DNA of 64,000 bases from positions 248,001 through 312,000 of the forward strand of contig NZ_LBCQ02000006.1 in NCBI RefSeq assembly GCF_001014615.2, given 5' to 3'. How positions within the stretch are numbered: position 1 is the first letter of the stretch; each line of letters begins with the position of its first letter. This stretch comes from Aquamicrobium sp. LC103. Its GTDB lineage: Bacteria; Pseudomonadota; Alphaproteobacteria; Rhizobiales; Rhizobiaceae. Below, in pieces: positions 57,050 through 64,000 of this stretch. The notes beneath the pieces were generated by a model that saw only the letters and a program-made list of their open reading frames with translations, did not search any database and was not told the DNA's origin. The translations under genes were made by a program, and so were the position numbers.

Positions 57050-57283
57050 CTAGCGGAGCAGAAACGCGCCGAGCGCGCAGATCAGGATAAACAGGATGGT
57101 GGCCGAGAAAAAGCCGGCGGCGGTGAAGAAGCCGAATGCCATCGCGATGAGCAAGGCCACGCAGAAGAGCGAGACGTATTTGGTCATCGAAAGGAACATC
57201 GAATAGGTCTTTTCGTGTTCCTTGTAGTCCATGTTGGCGCCGAGTTCGACGGGACCGGTCGGTGTATTGTCTGCCATCGTCAT
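57050..57283 (-). CDS. aa3-type cytochrome c oxidase subunit IV
   Basis: A 77-residue protein of the bacterial CoxIV family (PF07835): an N-terminal soluble part with M-D-Y-K-E-H-E-K-T-Y and one or two membrane helices after it. It is a small accessory subunit of the aa3 oxidase in alphaproteobacteria. Two ATGs, 57283 and 57277, are near GGAGGG; either could be used. No other cox genes are nearby. Confidence 0.88.
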   Translation of the reverse strand: MTMADNTPTGPVELGANMDYKEHEKTYSMFLSMTKYVSLFCVALLIAMAFGFFTAAGFFSATILFILICALGAFLLR

Positions 57284-57363
57284 GTGCCCTCCGGGATTGC
57301 ACTTGAGCGCCTGATAGCGAAAACGGCGCCCAAGGGCAATGGGAGGATTGTCGCGCCGGGGGC

Positions 57364-58608
57364 TTATTCCGCAGGCACGGGCCGCGGCGCGGACGCCCGA
57401 ATGACGAGAACCGCAGCCACAAATCCTGCAAGCGCCGCCGTCAGGATAAACGTCGTCTCGTAGCCGTATCGCGCGATCACCGGCTGGCTGACCACCGGGG
57501 ACAGGAACTGTCCGAGAAAGATGCAGGACACAAGCCCGCCCGACAGCCGGCCGCGCAATCGGGGCGGAGCCGCCGAGAGCAGCGTCGCGCTTAGATTGGG
57601 CATGATCAGGCCGAAACCCATTCCCGAAAGCACCATCGCGCCGGCCAGCAACATGAAGCTCGGCGCCATCCCCTGAAGGAAATATCCGCCTGCCATGATG
57701 GCGAAGCCGGCCGCGAAGACCGCCCATGCGGAAAACCGCGCGCGCAGACGGCCGTAGAGCATGGAAGCTGGAAAGACACCGACGATCGACGCGCTGAGCG
57801 CGACGGCGATCATCGTCGGCGTTCCGTGATGCGCCTGCGCGATGAAGAAGGGAGACTGCGTATGCATCACCAGTTGGATCAGCGGGCAGAGGACCGCCAG
57901 AGCGTAGACGGCGAGGACGGTGTCCCAGGCCGGCGCTTCGCTTCCGTCATCTCCGGTCGACGTCCGTACGTTTGCCGTGCGGGGCGCCCGAGGCAGGAAC
58001 AGCCATAGCATCGGAATCAGCGGCGCGGCGATCAGATAGATCAGGAACGTACCGCGCCAGCTCATTTCGGCGAGCAGGCCGCCCGCGATCATCATCGACA
58101 GTGCGACGACCGAATTCGCGCTGACCTGTCTTCCCATCAACGCAGCGCGCTTCTTCGGCTCGAAATAATCGCCGACGAGCGAGGTGAACCCCGCCATCAG
58201 GAACGCCACCGAAAGCCCGAGCCCGGCACGTGTCAGAAGCAGCATGTCGAGACTGTTCGCGGCGAGGCCGAGGGAGCCGAACAGCACGAAGCCGACAAGG
58301 GCTGCAAAGACGATGGGCTTTCGCGCGAAACGATCCAGGAAATAGCCGGCGAACGGCGCGACGAGAGCGATGACCAGCGCCGGCATGGTCACGACCAGCC
58401 GCACCAGATGCTCGGCCCTGGGATCATCCGAGAAATAGGCCTGGATGGCCGGGAGAGCCGGCGCGACCACCGCGGTGGCGAAGACCACCAACGAGCCTGT
58501 CAGCACGAGCGTCGCCTCGGCGGCGCGCCCCGGGCCTCCCCGTTCGGCCGGGGCGGCGCGAGCCGCGGCAAGGTCATCGCGGACCTCGCCTCTCGAAGCA
58601 TCGGTCAT
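57364..58608 (-). CDS. MFS transporter, drug-exporter-like, in a SoxR-linked operon
   Basis: A 414-residue inner-membrane protein with twelve predicted helices. D-R-F-A-R-K-P near 90 is the MFS loop 2-3 motif and the cytoplasmic G-R-Q-V-S-A-N follows near 160. It starts at 58608 with an ATGA overlap on the FMN reductase stop. A 30-residue Arg/Ala-rich N-terminus precedes helix 1. Its link with SoxR suggests export of a redox-active compound. Confidence 0.9.
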   Translation of the reverse strand: MTDASRGEVRDDLAAARAAPAERGGPGRAAEATLVLTGSLVVFATAVVAPALPAIQAYFSDDPRAEHLVRLVVTMPALVIALVAPFAGYFLDRFARKPIVFAALVGFVLFGSLGLAANSLDMLLLTRAGLGLSVAFLMAGFTSLVGDYFEPKKRAALMGRQVSANSVVALSMMIAGGLLAEMSWRGTFLIYLIAAPLIPMLWLFLPRAPRTANVRTSTGDDGSEAPAWDTVLAVYALAVLCPLIQLVMHTQSPFFIAQAHHGTPTMIAVALSASIVGVFPASMLYGRLRARFSAWAVFAAGFAIMAGGYFLQGMAPSFMLLAGAMVLSGMGFGLIMPNLSATLLSAAPPRLRGRLSGGLVSCIFLGQFLSPVVSQPVIARYGYETTFILTAALAGFVAAVLVIRASAPRPVPAE

Positions 58609-59177
58609 GCGGCCACACCGTATGTGCCTTCCGCTCGCGCCGGGCGCAGCACACCCGCCCACCAGTGGAGGTTGGCGATCAATCGTCCCATGGATTTGTG
58701 CGCTTCCTCCGGCTCGCGCAACTCGCCGTCCTTGGAGAAGCGCCCCCAGGCGTGAGCGAAACTGACGGTGTCGCGGATCGCCACCGCATGCAGCTCGGCG
58801 AAGACGAGCCGCAGCTGTTCCACCGCGCGCAGGCCGCCCGATATGCCGCCATAGGACACGAAGGCGAGCGGCTTCACCTGCCACTCGGCGCTGAAAGCGT
58901 CGATGAACGCCTTGAGCGGGGCGGGAAAGCTGTGATTGTATTCCGGCGTCGTGATGATGAAGGCATCGGCCTCGTCGAGCCGGGCACCTGCGGCGGCCAG
59001 CGACGGCTTGCCTTCCTTGCCGGTGCCGTGGAGGTCGAATTCGCCGGGATCGATGAGATCCAGCTCGAATTGTTCCCGTGTCCACACCTCGTTCGCGATC
59101 CAATCCACCACCCTGTCGCACAGGCGGCCTTCGCGCGTGCTGCCGTAGATGACGGCCAGTCTGAGCTTCTTTTCCAT
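58605..59177 (-). CDS. NADPH-dependent FMN reductase / NAD(P)H quinone reductase
   Basis: A 190-residue flavodoxin-fold enzyme. I-Y-G-S-T-R-E-G-R near 10-18 binds FMN phosphate, T-P-E-Y-N-H-S near 77-83 packs on the ring, and Y-G-G-I-S-G-G near 108 closes it. It reduces flavin, quinones or azo compounds with NADPH. It starts 3 bases after the SnoaL-like stop and overlaps the MFS start. SoxR-controlled quinone reductases are known in actinobacteria and pseudomonads. Confidence 0.92.
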   Translation of the reverse strand: MEKKLRLAVIYGSTREGRLCDRVVDWIANEVWTREQFELDLIDPGEFDLHGTGKEGKPSLAAAGARLDEADAFIITTPEYNHSFPAPLKAFIDAFSAEWQVKPLAFVSYGGISGGLRAVEQLRLVFAELHAVAIRDTVSFAHAWGRFSKDGELREPEEAHKSMGRLIANLHWWAGVLRPARAEGTYGVAA

Positions 59178-59180
59178 GCC

Positions 59181-59615
59181 TCAAGCTCCCTCGGGGCTGG
59201 CGACGAGCGTGTTCTGGCCCGCCACGATCTTCCAGCCGTCATATTCGCGCGCGATCACATAGCTGGGCGCGGCGGTGATTTCCTCGATTTCGTTGCCGTC
59301 GCGGTCCGTCGGCACCTGGAGCAGATTGACGACGCAGACATCCGGTCGGACCGCGATAACGTCGACGATGTCGTATCGGGCAAAGCTGCGCGCGTTGCGG
59401 ATCATCATCGTTCGTGCAAGCCGCTCGATCTCCCGGCGACCGCGGGCGCGCAGGCCGATCGCGTTGGTCCAGGTCGCGTCCTCGCCGAGATTGCGCGCGA
59501 GCGCCGCCGCATCCTTCGCATTGAAGGCATCCTGCATCGCCTTGACCAGCGCGCGAACCGCCGCCTGTTGCTCGAAACTGGGATCCTGAACGAATCTCTG
59601 AACCGCCGTCGCCAT
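59181..59615 (-). CDS. SgcJ/EcaC-like SnoaL-fold protein
   Basis: A 144-residue NTF2-fold protein of the SgcJ/EcaC group; [14 protein letters not shown] and the late [13 protein letters not shown] are typical. Homologues occur in antibiotic tailoring and detoxification clusters. The start at 59615 has GGAGA upstream. It is the first gene of the operon read leftwards from the SoxR box. Exact reaction unknown. Confidence 0.82.
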   Translation of the reverse strand: MATAVQRFVQDPSFEQQAAVRALVKAMQDAFNAKDAAALARNLGEDATWTNAIGLRARGRREIERLARTMMIRNARSFARYDIVDVIAVRPDVCVVNLLQVPTDRDGNEIEEITAAPSYVIAREYDGWKIVAGQNTLVASPEGA

Positions 59616-59657
59616 CTTTCTCTCCTTGGTTTGCAATGGAACGGCACCCTTGCTACA

Positions 59658-59677
59658 ACCTCAACTAAAGTTGAGGT
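59658..59677. promoter_or_regulatory. SoxR box
   Basis: ACCTCAACTAAAGTTGAGGT has perfect 9-bp arms around a two-base centre and agrees with the E. coli soxS operator core CCTCAA...TTGAGG. On the minus strand it lies in a 19-base spacer between TTGACC and TAGCAA, the lengthened spacing that MerR-family activators need. The leftward operon begins about 40 bases away, and soxR starts 10 bases to the right. Confidence 0.85.
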
Positions 59678-59687
59678 CAATAGCGAA

Positions 59688-60164
59688 ATGACGGAAAATT
59701 CAGGCTTTCGGCAAAAGCGCCCGATCCAGCGTGACCTGAGCGTCGGCGAGGTGGCGATGCGCAGCGGCGTCGCCGTTTCGGCGCTTCATTTCTACGAGCG
59801 GCAGGGGCTGATCCGAAGCTGGCGCAACAACGGCAACCAGCGCAGATATCCCCGCGAGGTGCTGCGTCGGGTGGCGGTTATCAAGATCGCCCAGCGAACC
59901 GGCATTCCGCTCGCGTCGATCAAGGAGGCGCTTTCGACGCTGCCCAACCAGCGCACGCCGACCGTCGAGGACTGGCGCAGGCTCTCCGCGCAATGGCGCG
60001 CCGAACTCGACGAGCGGATCGAGAAGCTCACGCAGCTTCGCGACAACCTGACGGGCTGTATCGGCTGCGGATGCCTCTCGATCAGGGATTGCCCGTTGCG
60101 CAACCCTCACGACGAGCTCGCCAGCGAGGGGCCCGGCGCGCGGCTCCTGGAACGGCACGAGTGA
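59688..60164 (+). CDS. soxR: Redox-sensitive MerR-family regulator SoxR
   Basis: A 158-residue protein with an N-terminal MerR HTH ([12 protein letters not shown] at 17-28; A-L-H-F-Y-E-R-Q-G at 32-40), a dimerisation coiled coil (about 95-120) and the [2Fe-2S] motif Cys124, Cys127, Cys129 and Cys135 in [12 protein letters not shown]. The Cys spacing equals that of E. coli SoxR. Redox cycling drugs oxidise the cluster and turn on target promoters. There is no soxS; as in most non-enteric bacteria the targets are likely to be direct, here the adjacent operon. Confidence 0.96.
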   Translation: MTENSGFRQKRPIQRDLSVGEVAMRSGVAVSALHFYERQGLIRSWRNNGNQRRYPREVLRRVAVIKIAQRTGIPLASIKEALSTLPNQRTPTVEDWRRLSAQWRAELDERIEKLTQLRDNLTGCIGCGCLSIRDCPLRNPHDELASEGPGARLLERHE

Positions 60165-60257
60165 CCAGACACCCCGTTCACGTGTGGACGACGAGCAACA
60201 CCAAAACGTGAAATCCGACTGTTTCGGGAATTGTGATTTGCACTGCGGGGAATGGTT

Positions 60258-60283
60258 TATAATTATGGTTACGATCTGTAACC
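60258..60283 (+). promoter_or_regulatory. -10 box and overlapping dyad upstream of the exported orphan gene
   Basis: A perfect TATAAT (60258-60263) is followed at once by GGTTAC-GATCT-GTAACC (60267-60283), a 6-bp inverted repeat placed over the expected transcription start. The -35 (GATTTG, 17 bases upstream) is poor, which suggests an activated or tightly repressed promoter. Confidence 0.55.
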
Positions 60284-60331
60284 TTTCGTGAATGCGCTCC
60301 GCTTCGCGTTACTCCCCCGGAGCTCCATCAA

Positions 60332-60982
60332 ATGACGGGACATATCAGGCGCTCGCTCGCCTATCTTTGCGCTTTTCTCTTTCTGCTGCGCGCATCGGCG
60401 GCAATGGCCGGAGACGGTCTGATCTGGGAATTCAACAAAGGCTCGGAAACGGCCTATACCGCCCGCCTCGGCAGCAAGGTGCAGGGCAGAATGGATCTGA
60501 GCGCCGGAACCGAGGTCGCCTTGGCGAATCCGGAACGCTCCGGCATGACCGGCAAGGTCGCCTTTTGGGGCGCTATCGATATACCGCCGCCGAGCAAGGA
60601 CACCGGCGCGAAGATGCGGATAAGCTCGAGGTTCGACGGAATGGAGGGGCGGCGCTCGGTAACCGTCACACGCTCGCGCAGCAACGCCCTCCCCTCCGGA
60701 CTGAAGTGCGATTTCGACCAGCTCTATGTCCTCGAATACGATCCCCTGGGCGACCGGCAGGTTCACGGCCGCACGACGCAAAGCGTCAAGCTCTCCTCGG
60801 CCAGGACGAATACGTCCGTCTTTGCCCGCGGCTCGGTTTCCGATCGTGACCCCGAATGGAAGGCCAGCCTCGGCGTCGAGCAGACGGTGCGCAAGAACAT
60901 CAAGCTCCGCGCGACCGTGAGCGACCTGAACAGGGACGACCGCAAGGGCCGCCTCGAGGCCGGCTATACCTTCAAATGGTGA
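60332..60982 (+). CDS. Exported hypothetical protein, outer-membrane barrel-like C-terminus
   Basis: I do not recognise this 216-residue protein. It has a signal peptide (cut near A-M-A/G-D-G, residue 26), then alternating polar/hydrophobic stretches such as K-V-A-F-W-G-A-I-D-I and S-V-T-V-T-R-S-R-S. It ends in A-G-Y-T-F-K-W, the aromatic C-terminal signal of outer-membrane beta-barrels. A single Cys is present. GGAG precedes the ATG. It is monocistronic, with its own AT-rich promoter region. A small porin or transporter-like barrel is possible; no function is claimed. Confidence 0.7.
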   Translation: MTGHIRRSLAYLCAFLFLLRASAAMAGDGLIWEFNKGSETAYTARLGSKVQGRMDLSAGTEVALANPERSGMTGKVAFWGAIDIPPPSKDTGAKMRISSRFDGMEGRRSVTVTRSRSNALPSGLKCDFDQLYVLEYDPLGDRQVHGRTTQSVKLSSARTNTSVFARGSVSDRDPEWKASLGVEQTVRKNIKLRATVSDLNRDDRKGRLEAGYTFKW

Positions 60983-61027
60983 CCGGCCTCCCGGCGGGGA
61001 CGCATCCCGCGGGCAGTGACGCGGCTT

Positions 61028-61171
61028 CTATCCGGCCAGTTGCGGAAACAATCCCAGAAGCCCGACGATGATCAGGTAGATCGCGACGATGTAGTTGAGC
61101 AGGCGCGGCATGATGAGGATCACGATGCCGGCAATCAGCGAAATGAGGGGTGTCAGCGGCAAGTCGCCCAT
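61028..61171 (-). CDS. DUF3096-type small membrane protein
   Basis: A 47-residue protein: M-G-D-L-P-L-T-P-L-I-S-L at the start, then two hydrophobic segments (I-A-G-I-V-I-L-I-M-P and N-Y-I-V-A-I-Y-L-I-I-V-G-L-L-G) separated by R-L-L. This is the DUF3096 pattern. AAGGAAA lies before the ATG. It would span the inner membrane as a hairpin. Function unknown. Confidence 0.72.
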   Translation of the reverse strand: MGDLPLTPLISLIAGIVILIMPRLLNYIVAIYLIIVGLLGLFPQLAG

Positions 61172-61331
61172 TCTGTTTCCTTTCGGCCAAGACTGGCTGC
61201 GGGGCCTGCTTGCGCTTCCTTCAATCCCTCACGCTCGATCGAACACAGGTTCGCTCGCAAGACCCGCATCGGCAAACTGTTTGCCGATGTCCTAAACGGC
61301 GCCGGCGCCGGAAGGCTCCATCGCGGCGCCG

Positions 61332-61360
61332 AAAAAACGCCGCCTGGGACGACCGCGGCG
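61332..61360 (-). terminator. Rho-independent terminator of the FeeM-like gene
   Basis: On the minus strand CGCCGC and GCGGCG form a stem around an 11-base loop and are followed by TTTTTT, starting about 20 bases after the stop codon. Confidence 0.65.
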
Positions 61361-61379
61361 CTTCTGTTGCAAGCCGCCC

Positions 61380-62159
61380 TCAAGCGGCGGCGTTCATGTA
61401 TTTCGCCGTCGGCAGGATCGTCAGCGGCGCGAGTTCACCTTCGCGCGGGCGCTCGAACATCAGACGCTGCTCCACTTTGGAGGACCAGAAGAAGGGAAAG
61501 CGCTGGAAGGAGCGTTCGCGGATCGCCGATACGTCCGCGCGATAGAGCTCCACTTTCGAATAGACGCCCGGATATGGGCGTGCCTCGCCGATCTTCTCGG
61601 AAAAATAGATGCGCTTGTAGAAAGCCGCATGATCGTCCCGCACGGTCGAGAGGCAGTAGGGCGCGTCAAAGAAGAAGCATGCCATGCCGGCAAGCCGCAA
61701 GGTGATGTAGGGAATTTGCGGATAGGCGCGCGACCACTCGGGATCCGCCGCGAATCGGCTCGGATCTATCAAGGTGTGGCCGGCATCGATCATCGGGTGC
61801 ACGAGGTCGCCGAACGCCTGCGTCGACGGACCGGGACGGTTGCTGCGGTCGAGCACATGAATGCGTAGCGTGCTTACCAGATGCTGGTCGATATAGACGC
61901 CGAACCGGTAGACATTGTCCACTTCGTCCAGATCGTCATATATCGACCCGGCCCCGATCTCGGGAACTATGCCGTGCGTTCGGTAGGACTTGTAGCGCAG
62001 CTTGTAGATGTCTTCGAGATCTTCGCCGCTGTCCGTGCGCCGGTACTCGGTCCGCTCCAATATCGAAAAGATATTGTTCACGAAGCCCGAACGCTGCCCC
62101 GCCTCTTCACGAGACCGTCCGCGCGCAGCACCGGACAGTCCAATCACCCGCCCATCCAT
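61380..62159 (-). CDS. FeeM-like N-acyl amino acid / acyl-homoserine-lactone synthase-family protein
   Basis: The 259-residue protein has a GNAT-like fold of the LuxI/FeeM type. Y-K-L-R-Y-K-S-Y near residue 55 is the N-terminal L-R-Y motif, then D-E-V-D-N-V-Y-R-F-G-V-Y near 80, S-T-L-R-I-H-V-L near 96, and D-P-S-R-F-A near 140, which match the conserved Arg/Asp/Glu of this superfamily. FeeM joins a fatty acyl group from acyl-ACP to an amino acid. The start at 62159 is preferred; 29 upstream codons in frame have no support. No LuxR-type receptor is adjacent; a GGDEF-EAL gene lies just upstream on the same strand. Confidence 0.78.
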   Translation of the reverse strand: MDGRVIGLSGAARGRSREEAGQRSGFVNNIFSILERTEYRRTDSGEDLEDIYKLRYKSYRTHGIVPEIGAGSIYDDLDEVDNVYRFGVYIDQHLVSTLRIHVLDRSNRPGPSTQAFGDLVHPMIDAGHTLIDPSRFAADPEWSRAYPQIPYITLRLAGMACFFFDAPYCLSTVRDDHAAFYKRIYFSEKIGEARPYPGVYSKVELYRADVSAIRERSFQRFPFFWSSKVEQRLMFERPREGELAPLTILPTAKYMNAAA

Positions 62160-62306
62160 ACAAGACCCCCGTTCAATCCGCCTGCACGAGGGTATCGGAG
62201 GCCCTTCTTTAGTAAAGTTGAAAATGCTCGGAACGACGTTTACCACACGTTAAGGTTAACGCGCCCGACATGGCTGTCTGGGCATGTTGCCAAGCGCCGA
62301 AGCGTA

Positions 62307-64000
62307 TCAGGCGTTCGCCAGCGTTCCGTGGATTTCCGCGGCGAAGGGCCACGTGGTGTTGGACATCGTGGCAATTCCGGAAGCCGTCAGGGCCGAGCCG
62401 AACAGGAAGCCCTGGACGAGATCCGGCTTGACCTCGCGGGCAAGGGTCTTGAGTTGCTCGAAGGTTTCGACGCCTTCGATCGTCACGGCCAGGCCAAGCG
62501 GGCGGGACAGGTTCACGATTCCCTTGAGAAGTTCGAGGGACCTGCTGTCCTTGGTGACATCCAGAAGGAATGACCGGTCGATCTTCACCTTGTCCAGCGG
62601 CAGGGAATGAAGATAGCTCAGGCTGGAATAGCCCGTTCCGAAATCGTCCAGCGCGATCCGCACGCCCAGCGACTTGAGTTCCTGGATATATTGCCGCGTC
62701 GAGGATTTGTCGTTGAGAAGTGCGGTCTCGGTGATCTCGATTTCGAGCCGCTCCGGCGCGAGCTCGGCTTTGTCCAGCGCGGCCTTCACCTTGCGGACGA
62801 TGTCATGGCTGTGAAAATCCTTGGCCGAGAGATTCACGGAAACCCCCAGCGATGCCGGCCATTTCGCACATTCGGCGGTTGCCGCTGAAAGCATGAACGA
62901 GCTGATTTCGGAGATGATTCCCATCTCTTCCGCCAGGGGAATGAACACCGACGGCGAAATTGGGCCGATTTCCGGGTGATCCCACCGGCACAAGGCCTCG
63001 CAGCGGACGATGCGCATCGTCTCCATCGAGACGATCGGCTGATAGACGACCCGGAGATTGCCGGTTTCAACCGCCTGCCGCAGGTCCGCCTTCATCACCT
63101 GGCGGTTGCGGAAGGCCTGATCCATGGCGGCCTCGAACAGGCGCCAGCCGTTCTTCCCGTTCTCCTTGGCCTTGTAGAGCGCGAGATCGGCCTTCACGAC
63201 CATTGCATCCACGTCGCTCGACCTGGCTTTCGACAGAACCGCGCCCGCACTCAGCTGGATGCGAATGGCGTGCCCGGCAACGTCGACGTCTCCATGAAGG
63301 CTGGCGAAAATTCCATCGAGCAGCGCGGCGAACTCCTGCTCCTCTTTCACGTCGTTGAAGAAAATCATGAATTCGTCGCCGCCGAACCGGCTGACTTCGA
63401 TGTTGCCGTCGGCGAAGGCACCCAGGCGCTCGGCCACGAGATAGATCAGGCCGTCGCCCACCGGATGCCCGAGCGTATCGTTGATGCTCTTGAAATCATC
63501 GAGATCGAAGACCGCCAGACCGACCGTTCTTTCCTGATCGCCCCCGGCGATGCGTTCGGACAGCAATTCATGAAAGTAAGCCCGGTTGGGCAAGCCGGTG
63601 AGGCTGTCGAAGCGGGCCATGAAGCGGATGCGTTCCTCCGCCTCGACCCGAGCGGTCACCTCGTCGAAGGTGATGACGCCGAGCTCGTCCTTGCTTTCGC
63701 GTGCCGAAAACTCGAAGTGCCGTCCATTCAGAAGGCGCAGGAGCACCTTGCGATCCTTGCCTTCGCGCAGAGCCCTTGTCAGTTGCGCTTCGGCGTATCG
63801 GGAATCCTTCTGGCTGAGCATGCCTCCCGCGGCCCCCCTCGTGAGAAGCCCGCGAAGGGTGCGGCCGAGAAGCCGGTCCGGGCCGCTCACCTGCATCAGG
63901 TTCGCGGCTTCGGCATTGGCGACGACCACCCTTCCTTCCTGGCTCAGCATCACCAGGCCCGACGACATCGTGTTGAGCGCCCGGTCGAAACGGGCGGCAA
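62307..64000 (-). CDS. PAS-GGDEF-EAL cyclic-di-GMP protein, 5' end outside window
   Basis: The frame is open to the edge of the window, so the N-terminus is missing; about 564 residues are visible. A PAS-like segment (M-S-S-G-L-V-M-L-S-Q-E-G-R) comes first, then a GGDEF domain with an intact R-F-G-G-D-E-F, then an EAL domain with C-E-A-L-C-R-W near 0.6 of the visible length, D-D-F-G-T-G-Y-S-S and K-I-D-R-S-F. Both catalytic motifs are kept, so it could make or destroy c-di-GMP depending on the signal. The longer N-terminus probably has membrane or sensor domains. Confidence 0.92.
   Translation of the reverse strand, partial: AARFDRALNTMSSGLVMLSQEGRVVVANAEAANLMQVSGPDRLLGRTLRGLLTRGAAGGMLSQKDSRYAEAQLTRALREGKDRKVLLRLLNGRHFEFSARESKDELGVITFDEVTARVEAEERIRFMARFDSLTGLPNRAYFHELLSERIAGGDQERTVGLAVFDLDDFKSINDTLGHPVGDGLIYLVAERLGAFADGNIEVSRFGGDEFMIFFNDVKEEQEFAALLDGIFASLHGDVDVAGHAIRIQLSAGAVLSKARSSDVDAMVVKADLALYKAKENGKNGWRLFEAAMDQAFRNRQVMKADLRQAVETGNLRVVYQPIVSMETMRIVRCEALCRWDHPEIGPISPSVFIPLAEEMGIISEISSFMLSAATAECAKWPASLGVSVNLSAKDFHSHDIVRKVKAALDKAELAPERLEIEITETALLNDKSSTRQYIQELKSLGVRIALDDFGTGYSSLSYLHSLPLDKVKIDRSFLLDVTKDSRSLELLKGIVNLSRPLGLAVTIEGVETFEQLKTLAREVKPDLVQGFLFGSALTASGIATMSNTTWPFAAEIHGTLANA

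Overview
The window is a GC-rich stretch of an alphaproteobacterial chromosome. The gene content points to the Hyphomicrobiales, most likely a Mesorhizobium/Phyllobacteriaceae-like organism: CpdR, a three-gene pntAa-pntAb-pntB transhydrogenase, an aa3-oxidase subunit IV, a soxBDAG-type sarcosine oxidase operon, a DUF992 protein and an mmgR/suhB-like sRNA. This placement rests on gene families recognised by eye; no search was run. Genes are densely packed, with many ATGA overlaps and frequent GTG/TTG starts. No phage, insertion sequence, CRISPR array or plasmid module was seen.

Layout. 0-9 kb: the end of an SGNH/DUF459 gene, the glutamate synthase operon gltB-gltD, a threonine aldolase and a SnoaL-like protein. 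9-15 kb: a small heat-shock protein with a putative RpoH promoter and a ROSE-like RNA thermometer, an alpha/beta hydrolase, a HisN-type phosphatase, a candidate mmgR/suhB sRNA, an N-formylglutamate amidohydrolase, cpdR, tRNA-Val and a GT25 glycosyltransferase. 14.6-18.6 kb: a four-gene polyamine/iron/phosphonate-type ABC importer. 18.8-24.2 kb: Fe-alcohol dehydrogenase, aldehyde dehydrogenase and a glutamine-synthetase-like ligase, divergent from an RpiR regulator; probably an amine-utilisation unit. 24.4-28.7 kb: a two-gene RND efflux system.

28.8-43 kb is the most coherent accessory region. A TetR regulator sits beside a perfect palindromic operator. Leftwards run an acyl-CoA dehydrogenase, two medium-chain reductases, a complete LIV-type importer (livHMGF plus binding protein) and a long-chain acyl-CoA synthetase. 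Rightwards run an SDR, a MaoC hydratase, an APH-like kinase and a second SDR. The APH kinase and the dehydrogenase are the two halves that are fused in eukaryotic ACAD10/ACAD11, so the region looks like an import-activate-oxidise regulon for a hydroxylated or branched acid. This is the best candidate for an undescribed system.

43-50 kb: a HAD hydrolase and a sarcosine oxidase operon (soxB-cupin-soxD-soxA-soxG) carrying an extra cupin gene, then an SDR. 50-57 kb: rpsU, a TPR lipoprotein, DUF992, a LysE exporter, a VapBC-like toxin-antitoxin pair with a 29-bp palindrome, the transhydrogenase operon and CoxIV. 57-60 kb: SoxR with a recognisable SoxR box, divergent from a SnoaL-FMN reductase-MFS operon. 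60-64 kb: an exported orphan protein, a DUF3096 mini-protein, a FeeM/AHL-synthase-like acyltransferase and a truncated GGDEF-EAL protein that runs off the window.
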